Source of the DNA: Nyssa sinensis
Taxonomy: Eukaryota; Streptophyta; Magnoliopsida; Cornales; Nyssaceae
NCBI GenBank assembly: GCA_008638375.1
Contig: CM018047.1
Span: 48,702,679 to 48,766,678, forward strand
Direction of reading: 5' to 3'
DNA length: 64,000 bases
A program made the translations under genes and the position numbers. Under the pieces are notes generated by a model, which was not told the origin of the DNA, did not search any database, and worked only from the letters and a program-made list of their open reading frames with translations. This document shows positions 53,663 to 64,000 of this stretch, in pieces; positions within the stretch are counted from its first letter, which is position 1; every line of letters starts with the position of its first letter.

Positions 53663-56272
53663 TTATTGTTTCCCATTGCTATTATTGTTGCTGGTAGTAG
53701 TTACGCTGCCATTGTTGTTGCTAGTGGTGGTTGTGACATTGGTGTTATTGTTAAGGTTGTTGTTTGGCTGAGCACCGCCCATGATGGAGGTGATGGCTGC
53801 TGCTAGAGCTGCAGTAAAATTTGGATCAGCAGTAATGGCAGTCACGGTGTCAGCCAGTAAGTTCTGCTGTGTTTGGTGTATCGGCAGTGGCTGTTGGTGG
53901 CCTAATTGAGCTGCAGCTTCCATATCCTTGCCAGACATTTGAAGGCCCGAGAATTTTGATTGGTTGTATAGTGCCTGACCAAAAATCTGAGGAAGTAAAC
54001 CAGCCGGTGAGGTGGCGAAGTTTGGTGGTGGGTTTGGGAAGGGGAGATGGAATTGGTTTGGTGGCCTTTGGAACTGTAATGGATTGGGATTTTGAGTGAG
54101 GTCCAATGTGACAGTAGGAAATGGGGCGGAGGCGGAGATGGTGGCCATGCTGGAGGAGCAAGGGAGGAGAGTCCTGGCGAGGAAATTCGAGTTCATTATC
54201 CCGTCTGCGCTTGGCATGGATCCAGAGAGCAGCATTCGTGCAGCTGATGAGGTTGTCGACGCCATTGCCATGGCTGCCGGAGGCAAGGGGTGGTTGTGAT
54301 TGCCTTCGTATGTAGTAATAAGGATGGTTCTATCTTCTGCACATCTTTGCACCTGTTAATGCACCACAGTTCAGATTAGAACATTTAAAAAAAGTTCATT
54401 CCTGATTGAATTTTCAAGAATACCATACCCCGTTTAAGTAATAGTACTCTAAATTAAGATGAGTCGTCAAGAACCATTAAAGAAAATGACCAAGCTTTAC
54501 AATTACAACCATGGTTATTTACTCTCATTTATGTTGTGAATTCAAAATATTATCTCTTTTTCGAAATTGGACATGACCCATCAATTATTCCTACAGAAAA
54601 ACTGGTGGCAGTTGCTTGCATTGAACCACCACTTGAGGAGAAAATTCTAAGTCCAGTATCACATAAATGCTCAAATTTGAGCCACCGAAAGACCAGTCCA
54701 CTGATTTTTTACCCATCTTGAGAGGGTGGAAATGAAGTAATTCAGTAAAAATGATTTGAAACTGGTAAAGAAACTACTAAATTAGGTAAAAGACAGGAAA
54801 ATAAATATTAAATGACAGACATACTTGTTTCCGAACTGGGCAACCGGCGGCCATGGTGCAACGATAGTAGGCTCGAGGACATGGGTTTCCTTTCGCCATC
54901 TTTTGCCCATACTTTCGCCATTGACATCCATCAGTAATCTGCAATCACCCACAAATTTCCATTCAATTCAACTGAAAATAAACAAGAATTAAGTCAATCA
55001 ATGAATTCCGATTCAATCCAATTATCTACCATGGGTGCCTCCGATCGTGCTCGAACGGAGACTCGGGCTTTCCTCATCGTCGACTCCGTTGCTTGATCAA
55101 CACTTTTTGCAGAATTCAATCTAGGAACCTTGTTAGGACCCCAACCTTGGGATCCATTATCTGGACTATCTTCTCTTCCATATTCCTTCTTCTCATGATC
55201 ATATAAATCCTTAGACACTGCTTCTACATTATTTACCGGCGATCGTGAATGCTCAGGGCTTCGTCCTTCGGATGAAGATAGTGAAGGCTCATTTGTGTCA
55301 GCAACAGCAGCTAGACCAAGATCCATAAATTGTCTAGGCACTATCAAGCCTCCATTTTTGTCCTCCACCTTCACATCTACCATCTGATCATGTTTTTGAT
55401 TAGTGTTATCAGCTTTTTGATCTTGCTGTTGTTTCATCAGTGTCACCAGATGCACCTGAAGAGTATTGTAATTGTTGGAAACTTGATTTAGCATCTCTCG
55501 CAAATGTTGATTCTCGGAGTTCATCCGTTCCACCTCGGCTTGAAGAACTGCTAGCTAAAAAACCAATTACATTCATTAAGTTGAGAAGTTTCAGACCCAT
55601 GAAAACAGCATATACACACTGATATATACACACACACACACACACACACACTAAATTATGTTAGAATTACATGAGAACTCGATCTTCTTACCTCACTTTT
55701 AGCTTTTTTGTCTTCAGAGTTCGAAGATATTCCATCATCCACCGTTGATTGATCACTGCTAGTGTTAGCAGTGAGAAGGTGCAATCGAGTCTATACAAGT
55801 GCGAAATTGAATATAATTCAGCAACTATATTTATTGACAGATTAATATAGGAAAGTAAAAATTGAAGTGGGTAGCTTACGTTCACGTTGAAACCCAATTT
55901 CGTTGGTCCAGTTAAATCTCTTTTATCGGCCCCGGTGGTGGTGGCGGCAGCGGCAGCGGCTGCGTTGGAGTGATCGTGCTTTTTTTCGGCAAAGAAGTCC
56001 ATCTCGTCGATGACCGTCCGTTTTTCACCAGACGGTGCAGGAGCCTCTTGATCGTGGGTGAAGTTAAGGTTTAGGATGGTGGGCACTGGTGACCTGTTGA
56101 CGGGAGCATCCATAGGCTCGAACTTCCACTTGGGGTGGTGATGCTGGTGGTGGTTGTTGTGACGGTGCTGATGCTGGTGGTTGTCTTCAGGAAATGAATT
56201 GATCACAGTTGGCTTGTGTAGAAAGAATCCGATCCGATCTGAATCAAAGGAGAGTCCACTTCCTTTGGCCAT
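53663..56272 (-). CDS. WRKY transcription factor, group IIb (WRKY6/31/42-like), 5 exons
   Basis: A nuclear DNA-binding protein that recognises W-box (TTGAC) sites. Relatives in Arabidopsis act in defence, senescence and phosphate control. Coding exons: 55880-56272, 55692-55790, 55030-55554, 54825-54938, 53663-54352. They join in phase to 1821 nt, 606 aa, slightly longer than the Arabidopsis relatives. Residues 40-50 are His-rich. A leucine-zipper-like coiled coil is at about 165-205 ([20 protein letters not shown]). The single WRKY domain has WRKYGQK at 346-352 and a zinc finger with Cys366, Cys372, His396 and His398 (C-x5-C-x23-H-x-H). The intron before VQR inside the zinc finger is the type found only in groups IIa and IIb. 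The C-terminal 60 residues are Asn/Thr-rich. No stop or shift, so probably active. Confidence 0.96.
55629..55651. repeat. CA microsatellite in intron 2 of the WRKY gene
   Basis: About 11 CA units between exons 2 and 3. Its length is likely to vary between individuals. Confidence 0.9.
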
Positions 56273-56290
56273 AAATCAAGAGAACAAGTT

Positions 56291-56312
56291 GAGAGGGGGG
56301 GAGAGAGAGAGA
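56291..56312. repeat. GA/G-rich tract in the WRKY leader
   Basis: GAGGGGGGGAGAGAGAGAGA lies just upstream of the start codon. On the gene strand it is a CT-rich leader, a common feature of plant 5' UTRs. Confidence 0.75.
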
Positions 56313-56319
56313 AAGAAGT

Positions 56320-56746
56320 CTGGAAAGTCTTTTAACGATGCAATGGACTCGGCAATAAAAAAGGGAGGTTGAGACTTGAGAAGAAGACCAAAAATACAAG
56401 TATGTATACTGTGTGTTTTTGTGTGTGTGTGTGGATTCTAGATTTGGTTGAAGAGAAAATGATGGGATTTGATCTGGGAAGGTCTGGTTCTCTTCCCGTC
56501 CCTTTATGTTCTAGTTTTACACAACTGGAATTTGCCTTGTCATCATTAAATAATATCTATGCAAAAAAAAAAACGCAGCATAAAAAATATTATTAAGGCC
56601 ACTTATCTTATTTTTCCAATTTCCAAAATATAAGGGAAAAAACTAAAAACAAAGTAATTTTGGATTTTGCCAAAACCATAATTTACCTTGTCAATAAGAT
56701 TATATTAAAATTAAATGTATAAATTTTGATCATGTAAATATATATA
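56320..56746. other. Proximal promoter of the WRKY gene
   Basis: A GT run lies at 56418-56434. I saw no convincing TATA box, and the transcript start cannot be placed. Confidence 0.4.
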
Positions 56747-56975
56747 TTCCCTCCGTCCTATTTTAAATATCTTTTATTTTATTTTGCACTGTCTCATTTG
56801 AAAAGTCAACATACTTTTAACATATGAATTTTTAAAACTATCTTTTATTACACCTAATATGAACAGGATTTATAATTAAATAAGGGCAATATGAAAAATT
56901 TAAATAATTTTAAAATAATACTTCTTAAAAAATTAGAAATTTTAAATAAAAAATGTTATTTTGAAACAGAAGGAG
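56747..56975. mobile_element. Stowaway-type MITE 2, upstream of WRKY
   Basis: 229 bp between TTCCCTCCGTCCTATTTTAA and, inverted, CTCCTTCTGTTTCAAAATAA, flanked by TA. The ends are more diverged than those of MITE 1, so it is older. It lies about 475-705 bp upstream of the WRKY start. Confidence 0.8.
56804..56810 (-). promoter_or_regulatory. W-box inside Stowaway MITE 2
   Basis: On the gene strand the MITE carries GTTGACTTTT, which contains the W-box core TTGAC with a following T. WRKY genes are often controlled by WRKY proteins, so the site could matter, but a single core motif is weak evidence. Confidence 0.35.
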
Positions 56976-58102
56976 TATATATATATATATATATATATTA
57001 TGAAATATAGAAAACAACATTTTGTGGGATATTCTAATAAGGATCAAATTCCTAATTTTTGCTAAAGCTATTATAAATTACAAATTTTTGGGTACTTCAT
57101 CTCTCTTTTTTAATTTTTTGAATATAAAGATTATGAAAATATAAATAGAAAAGAATATAAACTTTTTATATATAATTTTTTGAATTTTTGTAATAATATT
57201 CACAAATTAATGTATCAATTAAAAATAAAATTTTTGGTTTGTCAAATTTGAAAGAGTGAAAGCTGTCAGTGGGACCACATAGAGTTAGGTGGGGCCAAGT
57301 GGGGGGGGTTTGTTTGGGGATTGATTGCATTGCATCCGTTTGTTTGTCAAAGCTGAGATTGACGCGTTCCAAAAATTCACCGCCCCAATTGGCCCGGCAC
57401 TTCCTCGTGACGGACTACTTTAAGGTTATGAAATGGAAATGAAAAAGATCGTCTGAGTCAACGAATTTCCGGGACCGGCCACCCCCGGTTACTAGTCGTG
57501 GGCCCTACTTCCTCCCAATTGACCCGGCCACGTAGGCTTTCCTAGTCGGTGTGACACCCTTTTCGACCGGCCTCCTTGCTCAAATCAAACTGTCCTTATC
57601 TTTTTTTTTGGAATACAGTGTAAAGGTAATCACTTATACTCACAATTGAGTTCAATAAAGCCTTTACCTCAATTCTCTATGAAGAAAAAAAATTTTCATT
57701 TTATTTATTTAAAAGTCTAATAAAATTTTATGTTAATTATCAACTATTTAATATAATTTTTTTTTTTTTTTTTTTAACTTGAGACCTACCCTGAAGATTA
57801 TAACGTTAAATGACATAAAAGAAAAAGGAAAAGGAAGAAAAAAAGAAACGGAGGCAAACCTTATTAACAATTCAGTTGAAAAAATTGAACTTTTCTGTTT
57901 CATATTTTCTCCTTTTCAAGTGATTAGATTAAAGTTTAGGTAAGAGGTTAAATTAATGAATCCGTACAAGAGAATAAAAGGTGCGGTGTGCCGCTTTGTT
58001 TGATCAAGAAAAGTTGATACATGTAATGAAAAAAAGTGTGGAAGGGTTTCTATGCCCTCAAGTAACTCCGGCTTCTTCATTCATGCTCCTTTATTCAACA
58101 CT

Positions 58103-58165
<63 letters not shown>

Positions 58166-58655
58166 GGGTCACGAGAAATGTAATGAACCGAAAAGAAATC
58201 AATGGTAGCTTGTTTCTTCTGAACAAAGAGTCTTCATCAAAAGAAACTTCCACACGTAGCTAGCTAGTTTCAAACACTCCAGTTATTACCAAGCTGTATG
58301 TTGAATCATGAGTTCAAGCTCATGTGACTCAATCGCATTCTTTCATTTGACAGACTATCTTGATGGAGGCTGCTATTTATTACTTGTAAATCATGCTTAA
58401 AATAAATGAATAATTGTGGAGAACAAGAGTCATGTATCAAGTGTAGAAAGAGGACAAATTAATTAAGTTCCAACCAGTAGGTCCAAAATAAAGGGATGAA
58501 GATCTAATTCCAAAGATATGGTGCAAAAAAATGTCACAAAAAGTTTTTTTTGTGCATGCAGAATTAACAGGACTAAAACGTGATTCAATTAATCTTTACT
58601 TCTTTCTATTCACCAGCTTTTATATATTTATATTTATATTTACATATATATATAT

Positions 58656-58689
<34 letters not shown>

Positions 58690-60600
58690 GCTATTCTTTT
58701 TCTTCTCTCTTATGGTTACTTTATTTCAAAGTGCGCGGTTACATGTCAATAGTAAACATTATTCCCCTTTGTTTTTGCCACAATGATGAAATTCATGCAC
58801 TTAAGACACGTTCATTTAACCCCTTCTCTGTCTACACTGTTAAGAAAGCTTAATTCATTGAAGACAAAGAGCATTTCTTCTTTATAAAATGGTCGACACA
58901 ATAAACGTGATGATCATATATTGTCCACATTTCACTATTTAATATATAGATATAGATATTCGAAAAACTTGTCAATTGGGCAACTTGAAAGTCTAAAATG
59001 GTGTACATGGCACGGATCGATTGAGAAATTACAAATGAATAAACTCAAAGGTCGTTAGTTCGAGTGGCTGGCCTCTCATGATTATGACTGTGCAAAATGA
59101 TTTGAGTAGATGGTGAAGTTTACTTATTTGACAAGCAAGTCACTCACAAAGTTTTTCATTATCGTAAAAAAAACACATATTTTCCACCTTTTTGAGAAAA
59201 TATTAAATGAGGAATTTATGACATATTTCTATATAATTCATAAACTTTTTTTCAAATGAATGTGCTCTAGTCATGGAATAAAATTTCACAATATCATGCG
59301 ATATATCAATCGATCAATATATCAAAGTTCTGTAATTGTGGCGATATTTGAATGTGAACAAAAATTCACAAAATATCGCAAAATATTGTGGACATCACAC
59401 TTCTAATTTTAATATAATTAAAACTTAATTTTTACGTTATTAATTAATAGATTATGTATATTTAAATTTTATTATATATGTGCACATTTTGACTCTTATT
59501 TATGTTTATGTAATTAAATTTTATATAAATTATAGAGATTAGTGTTCTTTATATTATCATCAGCATGCACTTTTCTTTGATTTCATACAACAAGCTTATC
59601 AAACATATATAATATATTGACTTAAAATGATGTATTAACATATTAATTAATACAATAAAAAATTTAATTCAAAATTTTATGATTTGATATAAATATTCAT
59701 CATTTTAAAATAAAATTTGCTATATCAATATGTAATTACGATATATCCATATTTTTGAACATGCAATATATTCTTTTTTATCGATATTTTATTCTTTGAT
59801 TCTAGTCTTGTGCAGTATTCAAATTTGAACTATTTTAATTCTCATATTATTTCAATTCTAGAATATTGAAAATATGTAGGGTTATATATATATATTTAAA
59901 AAGATAATGATTTTTTAATTATTCTTGGGTAGCTTCTGAGTGAATTTCCTAAAATAATTAATCTGCCTGGTTTCCAATGAAATCTAGACAGAAAGTAACA
60001 AGAAGAAAATTTTGAAATTGTTGCTTCCTTTTGTTGACAAATGCATGTTTGGCGATTCATATTAAATGAGAACGCAATTTTCTTAGGTCGGCCTACCTTG
60101 CTTTGAAGGATACACATATTAATGCTTCATTAAATTGTGAAAAGTGACATAGTCTTGGCCTTTCTCCATTTGAAAAGACGCAGTCTGATACTTCTAGCGG
60201 CGTGTTTGGAGACTGTCCAAAGGATATTTTTATGAACTACAATTAATTTGTACATATACAACAACACCATAATATCACATAATTATCACATTTTTTGTGA
60301 TTCAACCTATTCAGTAATTAGCAAAATTTTCTCTATGACTAAACCAAACACGTGTATGTTTTATACTTATGTTTGTGTTTATAAATTAAAAATATCTTAA
60401 AAATTTTAAATAAATTATACCGATCTCTAATGAGATTTCTGATAATTATAAAAACTTAACAGTTACTTTAATTGATTTTGCTTATTAAAAGGAATAAAAA
60501 TGTATGTGTGAAAAAATGGCGTTGATCAACTTTTCTTCAAACATACCTTTTATTTTATTTTTATATTTGAGAAAATAATTTCAAACATCTATTAAAAATA
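56976..60600. other. Intergenic spacer with microsatellites
   Basis: AT run at 56977-56999, a CT/TA compound run at 58104-58165 and a TA/CA/TA run at about 58640-58690. The stretch 57240-57600 is GC-richer, with TTGACC at 57528 and TTGACG near 57358. No gene was found. Confidence 0.55.
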
Positions 60601-60611
60601 GAAATGGTCCC

Positions 60612-60754
60612 AACTGTCAAATGACATCTCTCCCTTTTCTCTCTCTAAAGTTTGTAAAAATGGCACCCTAGAACGTTGGGTGCCATTTTACAACCGCAGA
60701 TACCACCTCCGTTGGAGTGAAAAATTTTAAGTTTGAGGTGCCATTTTGACAGTT
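60612..60754. repeat. Nested inverted repeats
   Basis: The outer arms are AACTGTCAAATG (60612-60623) and CATTTTGACAGTT (60742-60754). The inner arms are TAAAAATGGCACCC (60655-60668) and GGGTGCCATTTTA (60678-60690), with a 9-base loop TAGAACGTT. A third GGTGCCATTTT lies at 60738. Probably a small MITE relic; transcription is unknown. Confidence 0.6.
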
Positions 60755-60833
60755 ATAGGTTTGGTACCCCAGATAGCACTATGCGTTAACGATCACTGGT
60801 TTTCAAAATTTGACTGTCCATTTAGTTTTACTT

Positions 60834-61190
60834 TAGAAAAAAAAATACTAAAAAAATATATAAAATAATTTTTTAATTCTAAAAAATCATAACATTTTAA
60901 GTAGTAAAAATTTAATTTTTAAGAATTTTAGATAAATAAAAAATGTTAATTTTTTTTTTGATTAAAGAATTTGTTGTATCTACTATTTAATATTTTTTAA
61001 AATGTATTTTAAAAGTCATTTGAATCTAATCAATAATATTTTTTAACTATATTAAAATAAAAATTAATAATTGAATTTTTTATAATAAAAGTTTTTTTAA
61101 AAAAATTTTTAGATTGAAAAAATATATCATAGACTTTTTTTGATTTTAAAAATTTTATTTAAAAATTTTTTTAGTATTTTTACAAAATAA
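60834..61190. mobile_element. AT-rich MITE, copy 2
   Basis: Aligns throughout with 18170-18505, with shared TTTGTTGTATYTAYTATYTAATATTTTT and TCTAATCAATAATAT parts. The ends AAAAATACTAAAAAAATAT and, inverted, AAAAATACTAAAAAAATTT form the terminal inverted repeat. Confidence 0.65.
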
Positions 61191-61199
61191 TATTTCATT

Positions 61200-61956
61200 T
61201 ACGTAAACAAAAAAGTACTTTAAAAAACTTAAAAATGCAAAAAACTAAAATAAAAGTACTTTTAAACAAAAGTAAAAAGATTTGTACTTTTTATAAGTAA
61301 AAAATTTACATTTATATTTTATTATTCTAATTACCGCGCTACAACCATCACTACAACTGGCTCGTTACCATCACTATCGATGTCCCATTGCTGCCATTAC
61401 TGGTCGAATCTCAATATTTAATTTATTTTTAAAGAATAACTTTAATAGATATATTTAAAAAATTAATATTAAGATCAAAATTATTTTTGAAAAGTAGTTA
61501 TCAAATGTATAATTTAAAAGGTAAAAATTATAAAAATTCATTTTCATTTATTAAAAATTAACTTAAAAAAACGTTACCAAACCGATTCTAAGCTAATATA
61601 GAGTATGACTCAAGTATATATATTATTCCCTCTCTCTCTCTCTCTCTCTCGTGTTTCATATGGGGAAAAAAAAGGCTCTTTCTTCCTCTACAAAAACTGG
61701 TTATCAACATTTGGCTGATCCACTCCAATATATAATAATATGTTTAAGCACATTCATGTCTACACAACAATAAAAACATCAACAATAATATATATATATA
61801 TATATATAACAACATAAATTATAATAAAATTACAAAGAAAAACTAAAAAATTAATAAAGTATTAAGTAGAAGAAGACTGGGATATTGATGACGAAAATGC
61901 AAACGCGTACCGACTCCACCATGATTAATTGAATACCTTGAACATGTTGAACATTA

Positions 61957-61987
<31 letters not shown>

Positions 61988-62854
61988 AACACTGCTCAAA
62001 AAAAAAAAATTATGGACTTGATAAGAGTGACGAAAAATTATTCAATATTTCCAGTTCAATGATTTTAATAGTTAAATTAGAGGCTATATTTACCTTTATA
62101 AAATTATTATTTAATACTCTGGATCCAATAATTCTAATAATTAAATAATTGATTATATATACACTTATAGTATATTGTTAAATCCATGAGGTATCAACTG
62201 TATGCCTACCCCCAACCTCAAGTTAATACATCGTTTTCAACACATACTTGTAGAACTTTATGATTCATATGAAATGCTTGTTAAAATATAATAATGGATC
62301 ACTTTTGTCAAAGTTCAAACGAATCTCTTTGAAGGTTCAAAGTCTCCTTGCTGCCCAATTAATCAATGACAACTAGAATAAAATATACCCAAATGACAAC
62401 TTTTGGTGTACATCTCTTCTACCATTTTGGTCAATCATCAATGTGTGTGCGTGTGTAAATTGTAAAAGAAGGTGAACCCATCACTCATTGTCAACCTAAC
62501 TGCAAACTATTCACTGATTTATTTTGTTTTTTTTTTTTTCATGAATATATCTTGTCTTCTAGATTAAGGCGAAAGGGTTGGATCATCTCCAACCATGTGA
62601 AGAGACTAGGAGAGTCCCTGTCCACCAATATTGCAAGTTGCTCTTTGTGGACTAAATGAATAGTGGTAGACCACTTGTCCACTTCAGGAATACATAAGTC
62701 ATTTCATGGACAGTTTTTCTAAATTGCATATGTTTGCTTTCCCATCTGGTTTACCATATTCGTCTTACATATATACAATTCTGAGTTTTAAATCTTACAC
62801 TAAATTAACAGCGGAGAAACTAAAATTCAAGATCACTTAGAATCAGAGCTAAAG
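61200..62854. other. Intergenic spacer
   Basis: CT run at about 61630-61650 and AT runs at about 61790-61808 and 61961-61986. No gene. Confidence 0.55.
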
Positions 62855-63089
62855 CATTAAAAAATGGATTAACAATTAACATCAAGCTATTTTAACAATC
62901 AAAATGCATTAACGATCCTATAATCTATGTTTAGTTTATTTAAGTAAAGTTGGTTTTATCAACTTATTTGAAATCAAGAAAGTTGAGGAGTTGATATGAA
63001 TATTTATTTCTTACACATGCCTCATCCTGGGTACAAAGCATTCTTGGATCGATCCTGAGCTTAAAAAAAAAGATCAGTGGTCGAGGATG
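62855..63089 (+). repeat. 235-bp direct repeat, left copy
   Basis: Matches 63335-63569 with about ten differences (about 96%), spacing exactly 480 bp. Both start ATTAAAAAATGGATTAACAA and end GGTCGAGGAT. It does not begin TG or end CA, so it is not a standard LTR. Confidence 0.9.
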
Positions 63090-63334
63090 GCTGAGATGTC
63101 TAATCGGGCAAGAAAATGGTATGCTCGGGAAGCAAGGGCAGAGCCCCACGTCATTCAGATCTCAACCATTGAGAAGAAGATGAAGACGAAACCTCAAATA
63201 TAATTTTTTGAAGTGGACCTTATCGGGATACATTGCCCCCACAACGATGCCCTTCTTATCTCACTCAAAATTGTCAATTTTGAGATCAAAAGGGTTTTCA
63301 TAGATATTGGGAGCTCTACTAATATGTTATGAAG
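63090..63334 (+). pseudogene. Gypsy gag-pol (protease) fragment between direct repeats
   Basis: Related to 9200-9450 of the Tat element. It reads ARKWYAREARAEPHVIQIST, then IEKKMKTKPQI, a stop, then GIHCPHNDALLISLKIVNFE and RVFIDIGSSTNML. The active-site motif is DIGSS, closer to the normal DTGSS than the mutated DTRSS of the full element. It is only 245 bp, with no LTR nearby, so this is a captured or leftover piece from another family member. Confidence 0.82.
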
Positions 63335-63569
63335 TATTAAAAAATGGATTAACAATTAACATCAAGCTATTTTAACTATCAAAATGCATTAACGATCCTG
63401 TTATCTATGTTTAGTTTATCTAAGTAAAGTTGGTTTTATCAACTTATTTAAAATCAAGAAAGTTGAGGAGTTGATGTGAATATTTATTTCTTACACATGC
63501 CTCATCCTGGGTACAAAGCATTCTCGGATCGATCCTGAGCTTAAAAGAAAAGATCAATGGTCGAGGATT
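63335..63569 (+). repeat. 235-bp direct repeat, right copy
   Basis: Partner of 62855-63089. Similarity ends at GGTCGAGGAT, where the gypsy piece begins after the left copy but unrelated sequence begins here. Confidence 0.9.
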
Positions 63570-63833
63570 GGCGATTAGTGGCATGATTTGTAGGTCAACT
63601 TGAATCATCATCCATTGGATACAATTTTGTTTCTGGTGATCCATTATCGTTGATGTCGTCCTAGTCAGGGGACCACTTTGATGTAAAAAAACACTTAAAT
63701 TTTCAACTAAGTATCGAAACAATTAAATCCCTAAGGTAAAGGTTAACTTGTCAAGTCGTCACCCATGTGCAATCACTGATTTCCAAGAAGATTTGAATCT
63801 GATCCAACAACCCTTGATCAAAGGAGAGAAAGG

Positions 63834-63881
<48 letters not shown>

Positions 63882-64000
63882 CACGCACACGCACATATAT
63901 AATACAGCTTTGAAAGTTGAATATCATAATATTAAATTTTGTATATTATTAATAGACCTTACAAAGCTAGTTTTTGATGAATAGTTATGATACAAATGGT
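63570..64000. other. Spacer with AT microsatellite at the window end
   Basis: AT run at about 63837-63875. No gene is seen before the window ends. Confidence 0.6.

Noticed and set aside
53869..54315. Plus-strand frames of 64-76 codons
   Set aside because: Antisense shadows of WRKY exon 5, kept open by its biased codon use.
55688..55790. Continuation of WRKY exon 1 through to exon 2 as one frame
   Set aside because: The open run crosses a clear GT-AG intron (55791-55879); the spliced frame restores the conserved segment before the leucine zipper.
62855..63569. A complete small LTR retrotransposon
   Set aside because: The direct repeats lack TG/CA ends, a primer site and a target duplication.

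Overview
This is nuclear DNA of a flowering plant, most likely a eudicot. It is AT-rich, carries many microsatellites and transposons, and has only a handful of genes with plant-type introns. The protein families are plant ones: a dirigent protein, a MAPKKK17/18-type kinase, an aspartic protease with a plant-specific saposin-like insert, and a group IIb WRKY factor. I cannot name the species from sequence alone.

Layout. At 1-6600 there is AT-rich spacer, a 705-bp hAT-like element (1197-1901) and a frameshifted dirigent pseudogene (3448-3987). From 6815 to 17713 lies a full-length, decayed Ty3/gypsy retrotransposon of the Tat type. It has 559-bp LTRs, a GGTGG target duplication, gag, protease, RT, two RNase H domains and integrase. 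It also has a hairpin-rich tandem array and a spliced antisense ORF with its own TATA box. It sits inside an older LINE fragment. From 17.7 to 26.4 kb there is spacer with a compound AT-rich MITE and an old tandem duplication of non-coding sequence. A single-exon MAPKKK gene lies at 26442-27560 (minus), with three ACGTG-type sites upstream. Spacer follows, with a solo LTR of the same gypsy family (30002-30550). The aspartic protease gene spans 36156-43363 (minus, 13 coding exons, 513 aa, intact, plus a leader exon to about 44188). Spacer with a Stowaway MITE, an IR-ended element with an internal 130-bp duplication and other repeats runs to 53.6 kb. A WRKY6/31/42-like gene occupies 53663-56272 (minus, 5 exons, 606 aa, intact), with a second Stowaway MITE upstream. 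The last 7 kb is spacer with MITEs, a nested inverted repeat and a 245-bp gypsy protease fragment between two 235-bp direct repeats.

How the genes relate. Each plant gene stands alone with its own promoter. The three intact genes are all on the minus strand. By family knowledge, the kinase (ABA and stress signalling), the WRKY factor (defence and phosphate responses) and the dirigent relic (lignan and defence chemistry) suit stress responses. Nothing in the sequence shows that they act together. Most of the structure worth a second look is in the transposons: the antisense gene and hairpin array of the gypsy element, its inactivated catalytic residues, the nesting, the intronic elements, and the recurrent long poly-C/G tracts.
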